DNA of 64,000 bases from Haloimpatiens sp. FM7315 (GCA_041861885.1 JBGVUE010000001.1:1662001-1726000), one strand, 5' to 3'. Counted from the first letter of the stretch, positions 28,944-39,205 are shown. Notes: generated from the letters alone by a model not told the origin. Program-made: numbers and translations.

Positions 28944-29502
28944 TTTCGTCCTCCCTTTGGGCATAAAAACAAACTGTAGTATTTCCATATTTTCTTTGAT
29001 CCACTAGATTAATTACTCCATTTCCTTGGTAAAGCTCCTCAATAGTATCTATTTTGCAAACTATTATTCCTTCTTTTTGAAGCATATTTTTTTCAGTTAT
29101 TATATCTACTGCCTTAGGTATCATATCTTTTCTATATGGTGGATCTATAAATATTAGATCAAAAACAATTTTTTTATTTCCAAGCATTTGTAGAGCCTCG
29201 TAAGAATCCAGATTTAAGCACTTACATCTATCTTCAAATTTACAATTTTCAACATTCTTTTTGAGATTCTCAAAAGTTGCTGCATTTCTATCAACTAAAT
29301 AACATTCCTTAGCTCCTCTACTTACAGCCTCCAGGCCTAAACTTCCTGTTCCTGCAAACACATCAATGGCTCTAGTTGCATAAACTTTATTTTGAATTAT
29401 ACTAAATATAGATTCCTTAACCCTATCTAACGTAGGTCTTGTATTCATACCTTCTGGAGATAATAGCTTTCTTCCCTTAGCTTCTCCTGCGATTATTCTC
29501 AT
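28936..29502 (-). CDS. rsmD: 16S rRNA (guanine966-N2)-methyltransferase RsmD
   Basis: 188 residues. The opening [21 protein letters not shown]-binding [19 protein letters not shown] and the catalytic DPPY motif are all present. It methylates G966 in the 30S P-site region. AGGAGG precedes the ATG. It overlaps coaD, and the rsmD-coaD pair is standard. Confidence 0.96.
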   Translation of the reverse strand: MRIIAGEAKGRKLLSPEGMNTRPTLDRVKESIFSIIQNKVYATRAIDVFAGTGSLGLEAVSRGAKECYLVDRNAATFENLKKNVENCKFEDRCKCLNLDSYEALQMLGNKKIVFDLIFIDPPYRKDMIPKAVDIITEKNMLQKEGIIVCKIDTIEELYQGNGVINLVDQRKYGNTTVCFYAQREDENE

Positions 29503-29556
29503 AAAACGTCCTCCTAGCTTACAATGTAAAATCTTACAAATATCTTATAATAATAT

Positions 29557-29585
29557 ATTTTAGCATATAAATTATCTTTGTACAA
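29557..29585 (-). promoter_or_regulatory. Promoter of the rsmD-coaD operon
   Basis: TTGTAC (minus strand 29580-29585), a 17-base spacer and TAAAAT (29557-29562) with an extended -10 TG. About 55 bases upstream of rsmD. Confidence 0.55.
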
Positions 29586-29633
29586 AAATTTTATTTTAAT
29601 ATAATTAATATATCCTCTATTCATAAATAAAAA

Positions 29634-31661
29634 TTAGTTAAAACATATAAATTTTGTATTTACCTTCATTTCCTCTTTAACTCGTATTTTAAAATTAATA
29701 TCCTCTTTTTCTCTACTTTTACAAATATTTTTTGCTTCAAAGGCTGCATTTTTTAACATATCTGCATCAATAAATATATCGCTTAATAAAAATCCATTAT
29801 CTCCATGCTGTCTATAACCAAAGACTTCTCCTGCTCCTCTTAGCTTCAAATCTTCCTCTGCAATATAAAAACCATCATTGCTGTTTTTAATAATCTCCAT
29901 TCTTTTTTTAGTTTTTTCACTGTTATTATAAGAGATTAATATACAAAATGATTTGTTTTCACCTCTGCCAACTCTTCCTCTTAGCTGGTGAAGCTGTGCA
30001 AGTCCAAATCTTTCCGAATTTTCTATTATCATTAGGGTTGCATTTGGCACATTTACTCCAACTTCAACTACTGTTGTGCATACTAAAGCCTTTATTTCAC
30101 CAGAATTAAATCTATTCATTACATCTTCTTTTTCATTGTTACTCATTTTACCATGTAATATTTCAATATTGATATCCCTAAAATAGTTGCTTTTTAACTC
30201 ATCATATATTTCTTCAACTGAACAAAGACTTAGTTTTTCATTTACTTCCACTAAGGGACATACTATATACACTTGTCTTCCCTCTTCTATTTGCTTTATA
30301 GCGAAGTTATATACTCTTTCTCTATAGCCCTTATTTACCCAGTAAGTATCAATTAGCTTTCTTCCCGGTGGAAGTTCATCAATGGTTGATATATCCAAAT
30401 CACCATATATTGCTAAATTCAGTGTCCTTGGTATTGGTGTTGCACTCATTACTAATGTGTCTATGTTACTACCTTTATTATTTAACTTGTTTCGCTGCAT
30501 AACTCCAAACCTATGCTGTTCATCCGTAACAGCTAATCCAATATTTTTAAAATTAATACCTTCTTCAATTAACGCATGGGTGCCAATTAATATATCAATG
30601 TCTTGATTTACAAGTTTTTCTTTAATTATTTCCTTATTCTTTTTTGTAACACTACTTGTTAAAAGTTCTATTCTTACATTAAAATCCTTTAATAAACTGC
30701 AAACTTCTTTGTAATGTTGTTTGGCTAGTATTTCAGTTGGTGCCATAAGAACTGATTGATATCCATTATCTACAACATTAAACATAGCTATTATAGCAAT
30801 TACTGTTTTGCCACTTCCTACATCACCTTGAACCAACCTATTCATTGAAATACCTTTTCTCTGATCTTCTAATATTTCATTGATAACCCTATTTTGAGCT
30901 TTGGTTAAATTAAATGGTAATTTCTCTTTTAGTAGTTCAATTTTATCAGATAATTTAAAAGCTATCCCTTTTTTGCTATTATTTAAATATTCTTTTAACA
31001 TATTTATTTTCAAGCAGTACATAAAAAGTTCTTGAAATTTTAATCTTCTAATAGAATCCTCTAAACTGTCATAGTCTTTTGGTCTATGTATATTTTTTAT
31101 GGCAAAATTCAAATCTACAAGCTTATATTTATTTAATATTTTATTTGGAAGGTTCTCTTTTATATTAATGCTATTTAATATACTTGATATAGTTTTTATA
31201 AATATATTATTAGTTATATCTCCTTTTAAGGCATATATAGACCTGATACATTGAATTTCTTTATCAGTATTTATAATTTTCCCATTTATAATATAGTATC
31301 TATTATTAAACAAATCTATTTTTCCCTCTAATAGATATTCCTTTCCAAGAATAAATCTTCGCTTAATATAAGATTGATTAAACCATTTACCAGTAATTGT
31401 AAGATTTCTTTCTCTAAATTCAATTGTAGTTATGAGTTTGCCATTTTTTCTTATGTCTTTATATATATTTTTAACTGTAACTTTCAGTATATTTATCTCA
31501 TTAATTGCCAAATTATTCAAAGAAGCATTGTTTATATTTTCATATTCTCTTGGAAAATATAAAACTAAATCTAGCACTGTATTTATACCACATTTATTAA
31601 ACATTTCTTTTGTTTTGTTTCCAACGCCTTTAATTGAAGTTATATCATCAAATATATTCAT
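29634..31661 (-). CDS. recG: ATP-dependent DNA helicase RecG
   Basis: Branch-migration helicase that reverses stalled forks. The wedge (OB) domain is N-terminal (about 1-190). Walker A GDVGSGKTVIAI, DEQHRFGVMQR, SATPIPRTL, LHGKMSNNEK and QLRGRVGRG are the helicase motifs. About 675 residues, and no break. The start at ATG 31661 follows GAAGG; the longer frame from 31685 is not needed. It lies directly after the FakA-like gene, separated by a terminator. Confidence 0.96.
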   Translation of the reverse strand: MNIFDDITSIKGVGNKTKEMFNKCGINTVLDLVLYFPREYENINNASLNNLAINEINILKVTVKNIYKDIRKNGKLITTIEFRERNLTITGKWFNQSYIKRRFILGKEYLLEGKIDLFNNRYYIINGKIINTDKEIQCIRSIYALKGDITNNIFIKTISSILNSINIKENLPNKILNKYKLVDLNFAIKNIHRPKDYDSLEDSIRRLKFQELFMYCLKINMLKEYLNNSKKGIAFKLSDKIELLKEKLPFNLTKAQNRVINEILEDQRKGISMNRLVQGDVGSGKTVIAIIAMFNVVDNGYQSVLMAPTEILAKQHYKEVCSLLKDFNVRIELLTSSVTKKNKEIIKEKLVNQDIDILIGTHALIEEGINFKNIGLAVTDEQHRFGVMQRNKLNNKGSNIDTLVMSATPIPRTLNLAIYGDLDISTIDELPPGRKLIDTYWVNKGYRERVYNFAIKQIEEGRQVYIVCPLVEVNEKLSLCSVEEIYDELKSNYFRDINIEILHGKMSNNEKEDVMNRFNSGEIKALVCTTVVEVGVNVPNATLMIIENSERFGLAQLHQLRGRVGRGENKSFCILISYNNSEKTKKRMEIIKNSNDGFYIAEEDLKLRGAGEVFGYRQHGDNGFLLSDIFIDADMLKNAAFEAKNICKSREKEDINFKIRVKEEMKVNTKFICFN

Positions 31662-31708
31662 ACTACCTTCACTCCATTTATACAAGCATTATTTGTGTTT
31701 TTAGGCAC

Positions 31709-31732
31709 AATAAAAAAAGCCTTAAGGCTTCT
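31709..31732 (-). terminator. Terminator of the FakA-like gene
   Basis: AAGCCTTAAGGCTT (31717-31730) is a 14-base palindrome, followed on the minus strand by U5-rich TTTTTATT. It lies just after the FakA-like stop. Confidence 0.75.
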
Positions 31733-31736
31733 TTTA

Positions 31737-33377
31737 TTATTCCGCAGAAACTATAAAATAAAACAATGGCTGCTTTCCACTATAACTTTGCACATCTGCA
31801 TCAGGATATTTATTTTCTATATTTTGTATTAATTTTTCAACTTGTTTCTCATCACAATCTTTACCATACAAAACAGTTAAAAGTTCCTTATCTTTATCCA
31901 TGATCTCAGAAATTACATCTTCACATACATCGTAAACATCATTACCTACTTGTGTAATCTTTTCTTCCACTAAGCCAAGTATGTCACCTTGCTTTATAGT
32001 CTTTCCATCATTCTCTGTGTCTCTAACTGCATAAGTTACTTTACCTGTTGAAACATTATCTATGACTTCTTTCATAGAACTTAAATTCTCTTCGGCACTT
32101 AATTCATTATTAAACATAGCTAGTGCTGATATTCCTTGAGGAATTGTCTTAGTTGGTAAAATGAATACATTTTTATCAGATAACTCTGCTGCTTGATTAG
32201 ATGACATTATTATATTTTTGTTATTTGGTAACACAAATATATTCTCTGCATTTACTTTGTCTATGCAGCTTAATATGTCTTGTGTACTAGGATTCATAGT
32301 CTGACCGCCTTCAATTACAAAATCAACACCTAAATCCTTAAAAATATTAGCTATGCCTTCTCCCATAACAACAGAAATAAAAGCATTTTTTTCTTCTCTT
32401 TATTTTTTACAATTGGTTTAACTGTATTTTCAGCTAACTCTTTGTCACTAACTAAGATATTCCTATGCTGTTCTCTCATATTCTCTATTTTTATTTTTGA
32501 CAATTCTCCAAGCTTTACAGCTTTAGATAGTATAAGACCTGGATCGTTAGTATGAATATGTACTTTAACTACATCCTCCAAACCTACTACTACCATAGAA
32601 TCACCATGCAATGACAATTCTTCTTTAAATTTTTCTACATCAACATCATTTCCTAATACAAAAAACTCAGTACAATATCCATATTTTATATTTTTAGTAT
32701 CAATATTACCTAATGCTGATTTTTTTCTTTTTTCTCATAAGATTCTTTATTTAGAGAATACTCATTGTTTGTTTCTAGAGCTTCTTTCATAGCTTTTAGA
32801 ATTATAAGAAGTCCCATACCTCCGGCATCTACTACCTTAGCTTCTTTAAGTGCTGGGAGCATATCTGGTGTTTTATTTAATACTTCTTCACTATAATCAC
32901 AAACTTCTTTTAAAAGTTTAACTATATCTTTTTCATTTGAATTCGTAGCCTTTTCAGAAGCAGCTCTTATTATAGTTAATATAGTACCTTCTGTTGGTCT
33001 CATTACTGCTTTATAAGCAAATTTTGATCCTTCTAAAATACTATTTGCAAATTCTTTTGAGGTTATTTCCTTTTTTCCTCCATGCCCTTAGAAATTCCTC
33101 TAACTATTTGTGAAAATATTACTCCAGAATTTCCTCTAGCTCCCATTAATGCACCTTTAGATAACTTCCTAGCTATGACTTCTAAAGAACTGTCCTTTAA
33201 ATTCTCTATTTCTGAAACTGCTGTTTTTAAAGTCATAGACATATTTGTACCTGTATCCCCATCCGGAACTGGGAAAACATTTAAAGAATTTACGTAATCC
33301 TTATTTTCCTCTAATTTATTAGATGCATTAACTATCATATTATAAAATTTATGTCCATCTATAACTAAATGCTCCAA
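31737..33377 (-). CDS. fakA: DAK-domain kinase, FakA/YloV family (three frame breaks)
   Basis: FakA phosphorylates fatty acids bound to FakB. The N-terminal DhaL-type nucleotide domain carries NVFPVPDGDTGTNMSMTL and GARGNSGVIFSQIVRG. The middle and C-terminal DegV-like part includes VKVHIHTNDPG, MGEGIANIFKDLG and DFVIEGGQTMNPST. Repairs lie in the T6 run 33071-33076, the T7 run 32720-32726 and the T7 run 32386-32392. About 547 residues, the family length. The start is TTG 33377 behind a strong AGGAGG, 15 bases after yloU. No fakB is in the window, so the substrate assignment is from family only. Confidence 0.9.
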
Positions 33378-33392
33378 CTTAAGTACCTCCTC

Positions 33393-33742
33393 TTAGACTC
33401 TTACACCCTGTACATTTACTGTTATACTGGTAATATTTAGACCAGTGAATTTTTCCACATTATACTTAATTTTTGTATAATATTATTGGCAATAACCGAT
33501 ATTTTCGTTCCATACTCAACTATAATATATAGTTCTATAGAAATTTGTTCTTCTTTTGCATTGATTTTTACACCTCTGCTTAAATTTTCTCTCTTTAATA
33601 ATTCCCATAAACCATCTGTTGAGTTCTTAGAAGCCATACCTACCACACCATAACATTCCATAGTTGATAATCCAATTATATTTGATAAGACTTCATCAGA
33701 ATAAAAAATATTTCCGTTTTTATTGGTAATGCTTCCTTTCAT
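33393..33742 (-). CDS. yloU: Asp23/YloU-family envelope stress protein (frame broken once)
   Basis: About 116 residues of the alkaline-shock (Asp23/DUF322) family: IFYSDEVLSNIIGLSTMECYGVVGM, a beta-rich core and a C-terminal strand. One base added in the 5-T run 33470-33474 replaces the stray tail with KYNVEKFTGLNITSITVNVQ and a stop at 33393-33395. This reading is clearly the family ending. It is commonly paired with yloV (fakA) and rpmB, as here. ATG 33742 has AAGGAGGA upstream. Confidence 0.9.
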
Positions 33743-33775
33743 CTAAATTCCTCCTTACTTAATTCCATATAACTT

Positions 33776-33804
33776 ATTTTATATTAAATAACAATTTTAT
33801 TCAA
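33776..33804 (-). promoter_or_regulatory. Promoter of yloU-fakA
   Basis: TTGAAT (minus strand 33799-33804), 17-base spacer, TAAAAT (33776-33781). Confidence 0.6.
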
Positions 33805-33831
33805 GAACCTAATCAATTTATTATTTTTTAC

Positions 33832-33861
33832 TTGAAATATTTATATCAATTATGGTAAAAT
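33832..33861 (+). promoter_or_regulatory. Promoter of rpmB
   Basis: TTGAAA (33832-33837), 18-base spacer, TAAAAT (33856-33861) with extended -10 TGG. It gives a leader of about 55 bases to rpmB. Confidence 0.6.
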
Positions 33862-33923
33862 GGTTTATGTTCCATTGAGTCAAAATAGGATATTATCTTT
33901 TTACATATAGGGAGGTGTATTTA

Positions 33924-34115
33924 ATGTCAAGAAAATGTGAAATATGTGAAAAAGGTGTTACTTCTGGAGTACAATATAGCCATTCTCATCGTCAATCAAA
34001 GAGAACTTGGGCGCCAAATGTTAAGAAAATAAGAGCAATTGTAAATGGCACTCCAAAAACTGTAACAGTTTGCACTAGATGTTTACGTTCAGGTAAAGTT
34101 CAACGTGCTATTTAG
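33924..34115 (+). CDS. rpmB: 50S ribosomal protein L28 (zinc-type)
   Basis: 63 residues: SRKCEICEKGVTSGVQYSHS and later VTVCTRCLRSGKV, which hold two CxxC pairs, so this is the zinc-binding form. The start at ATG 33924 has GGGAGG 8 bases upstream; the in-frame start at 33915 lies at that site. It is on the plus strand, opposite to yloU and spoVM, as in Bacillus. Confidence 0.97.
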   Translation: MSRKCEICEKGVTSGVQYSHSHRQSKRTWAPNVKKIRAIVNGTPKTVTVCTRCLRSGKVQRAI

Positions 34116-34145
34116 TTTATCATTATGTTAAATAATAAATAAAAC

Positions 34146-34183
34146 AAAAATGCAGTTGTTTTTCAATTGCATTTTTATTTTTT
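34146..34183 (+). terminator. Terminator of rpmB (bidirectional with spoVM)
   Basis: AAAAATGCAGTTG (34146-34158) pairs with CAATTGCATTTTT (34164-34176) around a 5-base loop, then ATTTTTT. It also overlaps the end of spoVM, so it may work in both directions. Confidence 0.85.
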
Positions 34184-34243
34184 GATAAATAATTTTATAA
34201 TTCTAGATATAAATTTTGGAAGTTTAACCACTATTATTTTCAT
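34175..34243 (-). CDS. spoVM: Stage V sporulation protein M (22 residues)
   Basis: A tiny amphipathic protein that marks the curved forespore membrane and anchors SpoIVA. It has the SpoVM hallmark VKLPKF near residues 6-11, followed by an amphipathic helix with alternating Ile/Leu and Lys/Arg (ISRIIKLFIKK). AGGAGGAAAG precedes the ATG. The location between thiN and rpmB is exactly that of Bacillus spoVM. Far too short for normal ORF calling. SpoIVA, its partner, lies at about 54 kb in this window. Confidence 0.85.
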   Translation of the reverse strand: MKIIVVKLPKFISRIIKLFIKK

Positions 34244-34254
34244 TATCTTTCCTC

Positions 34255-34409
34255 CTAACAATTTCTAGTTAAAAACCATCCACAACCTACAAGTCCAGCA
34301 CCTACTAAAAGTAGCCATCCCCATATAGGAACAATAACTGCAAGTAAAATTCCTAAACCAATACACCCCACTACAAGTCCGATATTTTTTTAATCCTCCT
34401 AATAAGCAC
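34255..34409 (-). CDS. 51-residue hydrophobic protein upstream of spoVM (probable break)
   Basis: The stop (TAG at 34255-34257) overlaps the spoVM SD, which suggests real coupling. The C-terminal 40 codons encode two hydrophobic stretches (GLVVGCIGLGILLAVIVP and WGWLLLVGAGLVGCGWFL). The frame is open from GTG 34371. One base added in the T7 run 34385-34391 connects it to GTG 34409, which has GGAGGG 9 bases upstream, giving MLIRRIKKN first. A basic start plus two hydrophobic segments suggests a small inner-membrane or forespore peptide. I do not recognise the family. Confidence 0.5.
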
Positions 34410-34440
34410 AATTATTATCCCTCCACAGTGTTCCATTAAT

Positions 34441-34469
34441 ATTATATGTAAAATACTTGCCTTTGTTGA
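34441..34469 (-). promoter_or_regulatory. Possible promoter for the hydrophobic peptide and spoVM
   Basis: TATAAT (minus strand 34441-34446) with a 17-base spacer from TCAACA (34464-34469), about 32 bases before GTG 34409. The -35 matches sigma-A at only 4 of 6 positions. Confidence 0.4.
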
Positions 34470-34520
34470 TTAAACAATCCCAGATTTTAAATTTATTTTG
34501 TAAGCTAAAAAACTCTATAA

Positions 34521-34553
34521 AAATAAAAAAGACCAGAGATATCTCTAGTCTTT
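34521..34553 (-). terminator. Terminator of thiN
   Basis: An AAAGACTAGAGA-type stem (34528-34553), with one mismatch, overlaps the thiN stop and is followed on the minus strand by TTTTATTTTT. Confidence 0.8.
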
Positions 34554-35180
34554 AGAAAATATTACTAATATTTTTCCTGATTTAAAGTTTATTTCAACAT
34601 CACCTTTTAAAAATTCATTAGAAATTGTTATAGGCTGTCCTAATTTTAAATCATAATTTACTAATGGATATTTAGCTCCTTTTATTGTTAACCCCTTTAC
34701 CTCTTCGCAATATGCTTGAATAGAAAATATTCTCTTGTTCAAGGAAGATAACTTTAAAGGCTTGTCTGATAAAAAGATAATATTATTATCATCTTTAATT
34801 GTTGCTTTTATACCCTTTAATAAGCAAAGGTTTAAAAGTCCCAAATTTCCAAGCAAGTGATCAACCCTAGTTCCGGTAAACCCCAAAAGCACTAAAGAAC
34901 TTGCACCTAATTCCATGGCTTTTCTTATAGCAAGTTCACTATCAGTAAAATCCTTTTCTTTTGGAAAAGTTACTATATTACAATTCTCCTTTTTAAAATA
35001 CTCTAGTGTATCATTATTAATAGAATCAAAATCTCCAAGTAATAGGTTAGGACGTATATCTGCTTCTTTAACAGCATTAGCTCCACTATCAGCACAAATT
35101 ATATAATCGCTATTTGAAGCTTCTATTTTAAGTAGAGCTTTTGAAGGCTTTTTGCCCCCAGAAACTATCAATACCTTCAT
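34545..35180 (-). CDS. thiN: Thiamine pyrophosphokinase
   Basis: Transfers pyrophosphate from ATP to thiamine. Motifs ADSGANA, NLLLGDFDS, KEKDFTDSELA and GFTGTRVDHLLGN; the Asp clusters chelate magnesium. 211 residues. The start at ATG 35180 lies 2 bases after rpe, with only a weak GGAAGAA site, so it may depend on coupling. Conserved neighbour order: rsgA-rpe-thiN-spoVM. Confidence 0.95.
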   Translation of the reverse strand: MKVLIVSGGKKPSKALLKIEASNSDYIICADSGANAVKEADIRPNLLLGDFDSINNDTLEYFKKENCNIVTFPKEKDFTDSELAIRKAMELGASSLVLLGFTGTRVDHLLGNLGLLNLCLLKGIKATIKDDNNIIFLSDKPLKLSSLNKRIFSIQAYCEEVKGLTIKGAKYPLVNYDLKLGQPITISNEFLKGDVEINFKSGKILVIFSKD

Positions 35181-35182
35181 AA

Positions 35183-35833
35183 TTAAATTAATTCTTCCAA
35201 TTCTTTTATATTTTCAGTAATCTTACCATCTTTAAAAACAGCAGATCCTGCAACAATCACGTTAGCCCCAGCATTAACGACTTTAGCGATAGTATTGCAA
35301 TTTATTCCACCATCAACTTCTATCATTAAATCTGGATTTACACTTAAGCTCATCTCTTTAACTTCACTTATTTTTTCTGAGGCATATTCTATATACTTTT
35401 GTCCACCATAGCCTGGATTTACCGACATTATTAAAACCATATCCAAAAGACCAATTATATTCTTTAATACACTTACTGGTGTTGCAGGGTTTATAGCCAC
35501 ACCTGCTTTAACGCCAAAACTCTTTATATAATTCAAAGTTCTATCTATATGCTTATCTGACTCATAATGAACAGTAATTATATCTGCTCCGCTTTTAACA
35601 AACTCTTCAATGTATCTTGAAGGATTTTCAATCATTAAATGTACATCAAAAATCATTTTAGTAAGAGGTCTTATACTTTTGATTATTGGTACCCCAAAAG
35701 ATATGTTTGGTACAAACATTCCGTCCATAATATCTATGTGGACTATTTTTATATTGCTGTTATCTAATTTTCTTATATCCTCACCTAACTTTGAAAAATC
35801 TGCAGATAAAATAGATGGTGCTAAATTTATCAT
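35183..35833 (-). CDS. rpe: Ribulose-phosphate 3-epimerase
   Basis: TIM-barrel enzyme of the pentose phosphate pathway. [57 protein letters not shown] and VDGGINCNT include the metal-binding His and Asp residues. 216 residues. The start overlaps the rsgA stop by 4 bases (ATGA), a tight coupling. Confidence 0.97.
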   Translation of the reverse strand: MINLAPSILSADFSKLGEDIRKLDNSNIKIVHIDIMDGMFVPNISFGVPIIKSIRPLTKMIFDVHLMIENPSRYIEEFVKSGADIITVHYESDKHIDRTLNYIKSFGVKAGVAINPATPVSVLKNIIGLLDMVLIMSVNPGYGGQKYIEYASEKISEVKEMSLSVNPDLMIEVDGGINCNTIAKVVNAGANVIVAGSAVFKDGKITENIKELEELI

Positions 35834-36703
35834 TTTTTATTCCTCCTGCTACTTAATATTTCTTCTAAAGTTTTCACATAAAAATCATATCTTTCTTGAG
35901 ATATTTTTCCTTCTATTAATGCTTTCTTAACAGCACATTGGGGTTCTTTATTATGAAGACAATCTGAAAACTTACAATCTAAACTATAGTTATGGAATTC
36001 AATGAAGCTATCTAATAGCATTTGTTTATCCAAAAATTTCATATCTAAAGAGGAAAACCCCGGTGTGTCTACCAAAAAGCCTTCATTTACTTCTATTAAT
36101 TCACTATGCCTAGTTGTATGTTTTCCTCTTTTAGATTTTAAGCTTATTTCTCCAGTTTCCATAATTTTTCGTCCGCTTATAGCATTCAATATTGTTGATT
36201 TTCCGACTCCAGATGGTCCACAAAATACCGTTACCTCGTTGCTAAGTTTCCCTTTTAGCACTTCTATCCCAATATTTTTTTAGCATTTAAAAGTGCCACT
36301 TCATAACCAGCTTTTTTAATAATATTTATTGCTTTTATGCTCTCTTCATCTTTATCATCAACTAAGTCCATTTTATTAAAACAAACTGTTATTTTTAATT
36401 TTTTACATTCACATAAAACCAAAAACTATTTAACAAATTAAAATTCAGTTTTGGATTTTTAAGAGTCACAATTATAAACGCTTGAGTTACATTTGCAACA
36501 AAAGGTCTAATTAGATCGTTATGTCTTTCATAAATTGTGTCTATAAGCCCTTCTCCTTTTTCCAAAACTACATTTACCTTATCACCAACCATAGGTGTAA
36601 GATCATCGAATCTAAATTTTCCTCTAGCCTTACACTTTATTAATTCTTCATGAGTTTTTACATAATAATTTCCACCTATACCTTTAACAATAATACCTTC
36701 CAT
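35830..36703 (-). CDS. rsgA: Ribosome small subunit-dependent GTPase RsgA (two frame breaks)
   Basis: A circularly permuted GTPase that matures the 30S subunit. It begins with an OB fold ([15 protein letters not shown]). Motifs in permuted order: FNKMDLV (G4), [14 protein letters not shown] (G1), DTPGFSS (G3), then a zinc knuckle [17 protein letters not shown]. Repairs lie in the A5 run 36421-36425 and the T7 run 36275-36281. 292 codons after repair. AGGAGG precedes the ATG. It lies between prkC and rpe, the typical stp-prkC-rsgA-rpe-thiN order. Confidence 0.94.
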
Positions 36704-36725
36704 TTTTCCTCCTAATGTTTAAAAT

Positions 36726-38471
36726 CTATGGCAATACATTTTCTTTGTATTTAAAATAACTAATATTTATTTCTGTTTCCTTTGGGACTTTACTGTTGGG
36801 AGATATAGATTGATTATATATTTTTCCATCTTTTTCTTTATCATTAGTATTAATCTCTGCAGTTTTACCTATTCTTAATTTGAAACTTTCTAACACTGCT
36901 TTTGCTTCTTCTAAGGTTTTATTTGTTAAATCTGGAACCAAAACTTCTTTTTCACTGCTTCCATTTACTACCAAATCTACTTTTTCACCAGCTTTAACCT
37001 CTTCATCTGCCTTTGGTGATTGTTTAGTAACTTCATTTTTTTCGTAATCTGAATTATCCTTAAAAACAATTTCTCCAACATTTAAATTATTTTTAGTAAT
37101 AAGTTCTTTTGCTTCTTCAAGGTCTAAGCCAACAACATTAGGTACAATCTCACTATCATTACCTGCACTAATAACAACTTTAACCTCTGAGCCCTTTTTA
37201 ACCTTTACACCTTCCATAGGAAAAGACTCTAAAACCTCACCCTTAGGTTTGTCACTACGTTCTTGGGATTTAATTTTAAATTCTAGCCCCTTACTTTCTA
37301 GGGATTTTTTAGCTTCATCTTTATCCATACCTATTATATTAGGAATAACTACGCTTTTATTTGAAAAACCACCTTTAAGATACATATTTGCAACTATTCC
37401 AATAAGAGCTACGAAAACTACCACAGACAAAATAATTATAGGTATCTTTTTATTTTTAATAATTTTATTTTTCTTTTTTGGTTTCTTAACTTCTTCTTCC
37501 TCTTCATGATCCTCATCGTCTTCATCAAGGCCATCTTTATTTCCATATAAATCTTTGTTATGTAATAAACTATCTTGTATAGTCTTAACATCTACTGGAT
37601 CCATAACTCTAGTATATTCATTACTATAATTATTAAAATTAATATCTGCATCTTTATTGTATTTAATGGCTTTTAAATCTTTTATAAGGGTAGCTGCATT
37701 TTGATATCTTCTTACAGGTTCTTTTTCTATGCACTTTAAAATTAAATTATTTAAATTTTCTGGGACATTTTTATTTAAATTTATAGGTGGTACCACATCT
37801 TCTTGTATATGCTTTAATGCTATACTAACGGGAGTATCTGCATCATAGGGAACTTTACCAGTTACCATTTCATATAATATTATTCCTAAAGAATATAAAT
37901 CACTTCTACAATCTACAATAGAACCCTTAGCTTGCTCAGGAGAAAAATAGTGAGCTGAGCCAACAACTTTGGAAGTATTAGTAATAGTACTAAAATTAGA
38001 CATTCTAGCGATTCCAAAATCAGTAACTTTTACGTTTCCCTGTTCAGTTATCATAATATTATGAGGTTTTATATCCCTGTGAATTATATTATTTTTATGA
38101 GCACATTCTAAAGCCTTAGCTATTTGTATTCCTATTTCTATAGCAGTACTAAATTCTAATGTTCCATACTCTTTTATAACCTCTTTAAGTGTTTTCCCTG
38201 CAATATATTCCATTACAATGTAATTTACATTTTCCTCGCTACCAACATCATATATATTTACAATATGATTATCTGATAAACTTCCTGCTGCTTTAGCCTC
38301 AGCTTGAAATTTACTCACAAAATCTTTACTATTTATAAATTCTTTCTTTAGTATTTTTATGGCTACAAATCTGTTAAGTATATGGCATTTAGCTTTGTAT
38401 ACTTCTGCCATGCCTCCTTCACCGATTTTTTCTATTAACTCATATCTATTGCCTAACATAGCTCCTACCAT
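36726..38471 (-). CDS. prkC: PASTA-domain Ser/Thr protein kinase PrkC
   Basis: A membrane sensor kinase that detects muropeptides and, in Bacillus, signals spore germination. Order: kinase domain (about 1-270) with GEGGMAEVYKA, VAIKILK, HRDIKPHN and DFGIARM; an acidic/lysine linker; one TM helix (about 340-362, IPIIILSVVVFVALIGIVANMY reading inward); then three extracellular PASTA repeats with the V-P-N/D-V-x-G pattern. About 581 residues. The ATG at 38471 overlaps the repaired stp stop (TGATG). Translation coupling of phosphatase and kinase is standard. Confidence 0.96.
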   Translation of the reverse strand: MVGAMLGNRYELIEKIGEGGMAEVYKAKCHILNRFVAIKILKKEFINSKDFVSKFQAEAKAAGSLSDNHIVNIYDVGSEENVNYIVMEYIAGKTLKEVIKEYGTLEFSTAIEIGIQIAKALECAHKNNIIHRDIKPHNIMITEQGNVKVTDFGIARMSNFSTITNTSKVVGSAHYFSPEQAKGSIVDCRSDLYSLGIILYEMVTGKVPYDADTPVSIALKHIQEDVVPPINLNKNVPENLNNLILKCIEKEPVRRYQNAATLIKDLKAIKYNKDADINFNNYSNEYTRVMDPVDVKTIQDSLLHNKDLYGNKDGLDEDDEDHEEEEEVKKPKKKNKIIKNKKIPIIILSVVVFVALIGIVANMYLKGGFSNKSVVIPNIIGMDKDEAKKSLESKGLEFKIKSQERSDKPKGEVLESFPMEGVKVKKGSEVKVVISAGNDSEIVPNVVGLDLEEAKELITKNNLNVGEIVFKDNSDYEKNEVTKQSPKADEEVKAGEKVDLVVNGSSEKEVLVPDLTNKTLEEAKAVLESFKLRIGKTAEINTNDKEKDGKIYNQSISPNSKVPKETEINISYFKYKENVLP

Positions 38472-39192
38472 CACTTACACTCTCCTTCAAAAACAATAAC
38501 AGAAATGTTATCACTTGCTTCCTTTTTTTGCATTCATCAATTAATACTCTGCATATGGTATTATTCTCACTATGTGCACTAATTACTCTCTGTATTTCCA
38601 CATCTGTAAGTTCCTTTGTCAACCCATCTGTACATAACAAAACTTTATCAATACCTTTAAGACTCAAATTAAAAATATCTACTTTTACAGAATACTTTAT
38701 TCCAAGAGCTCTAGTAATTATATTTCTATTTGGATGGTTGATTGCCTGTTCATTGCTTATTGCTCCATTATCAACTAATTGTTGTACTAAAGAATGATCT
38801 TTAGTAACTTTATTTAATTTTCCTTTTTTTACAATATATCCTCTGCTATCTCCTACGTTAGCCATAATTAGTCTTCCTTTAAATAATAAACAAGTAGTAA
38901 CTGTAGTTCCCATACCAGCATATGCATCTTTATTAGAAGATAGATGAAAAATTCTATCATTAGCATGCTTAATAGCTTCCTCTATTACCTTTTCAGGATT
39001 ACTAATATTGTTACTATCTTTAATGTATTCTAATATGCTTTCTACAGCTAATTTACTAGCCACTTCTCCTGCATTATGTCCACCCATTCCGTCAGCTACC
39101 ACATAAACATTTTTTTCTTTATCATTGTAATACCCTACATAATCTTGATTATTATCTCTTTTATTACCTATATCCGATATGATTCCCAACAT
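38471..39192 (-). CDS. stp: Stp1/PrpC PP2C-type protein phosphatase (frame broken near C-terminus)
   Basis: Reverses PrkC phosphorylation. The PP2C metal motifs are present: GNKRDNNQDYVGYY, VADGMGGHNAGEVAS, GMGTTVTTCLL, NVGDSRGYIV and LLCTDGLTKEL. The raw frame runs into prkC and ends in junk. One base in the T7 run 38523-38529 restores SDNISVIVFEGECK and a stop at 38471-38473. About 240 residues. Not detected by a simple frame search because it overlaps the next gene. Confidence 0.94.
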
Positions 39193-39205
39193 ATAATCAC
39201 CCCAA

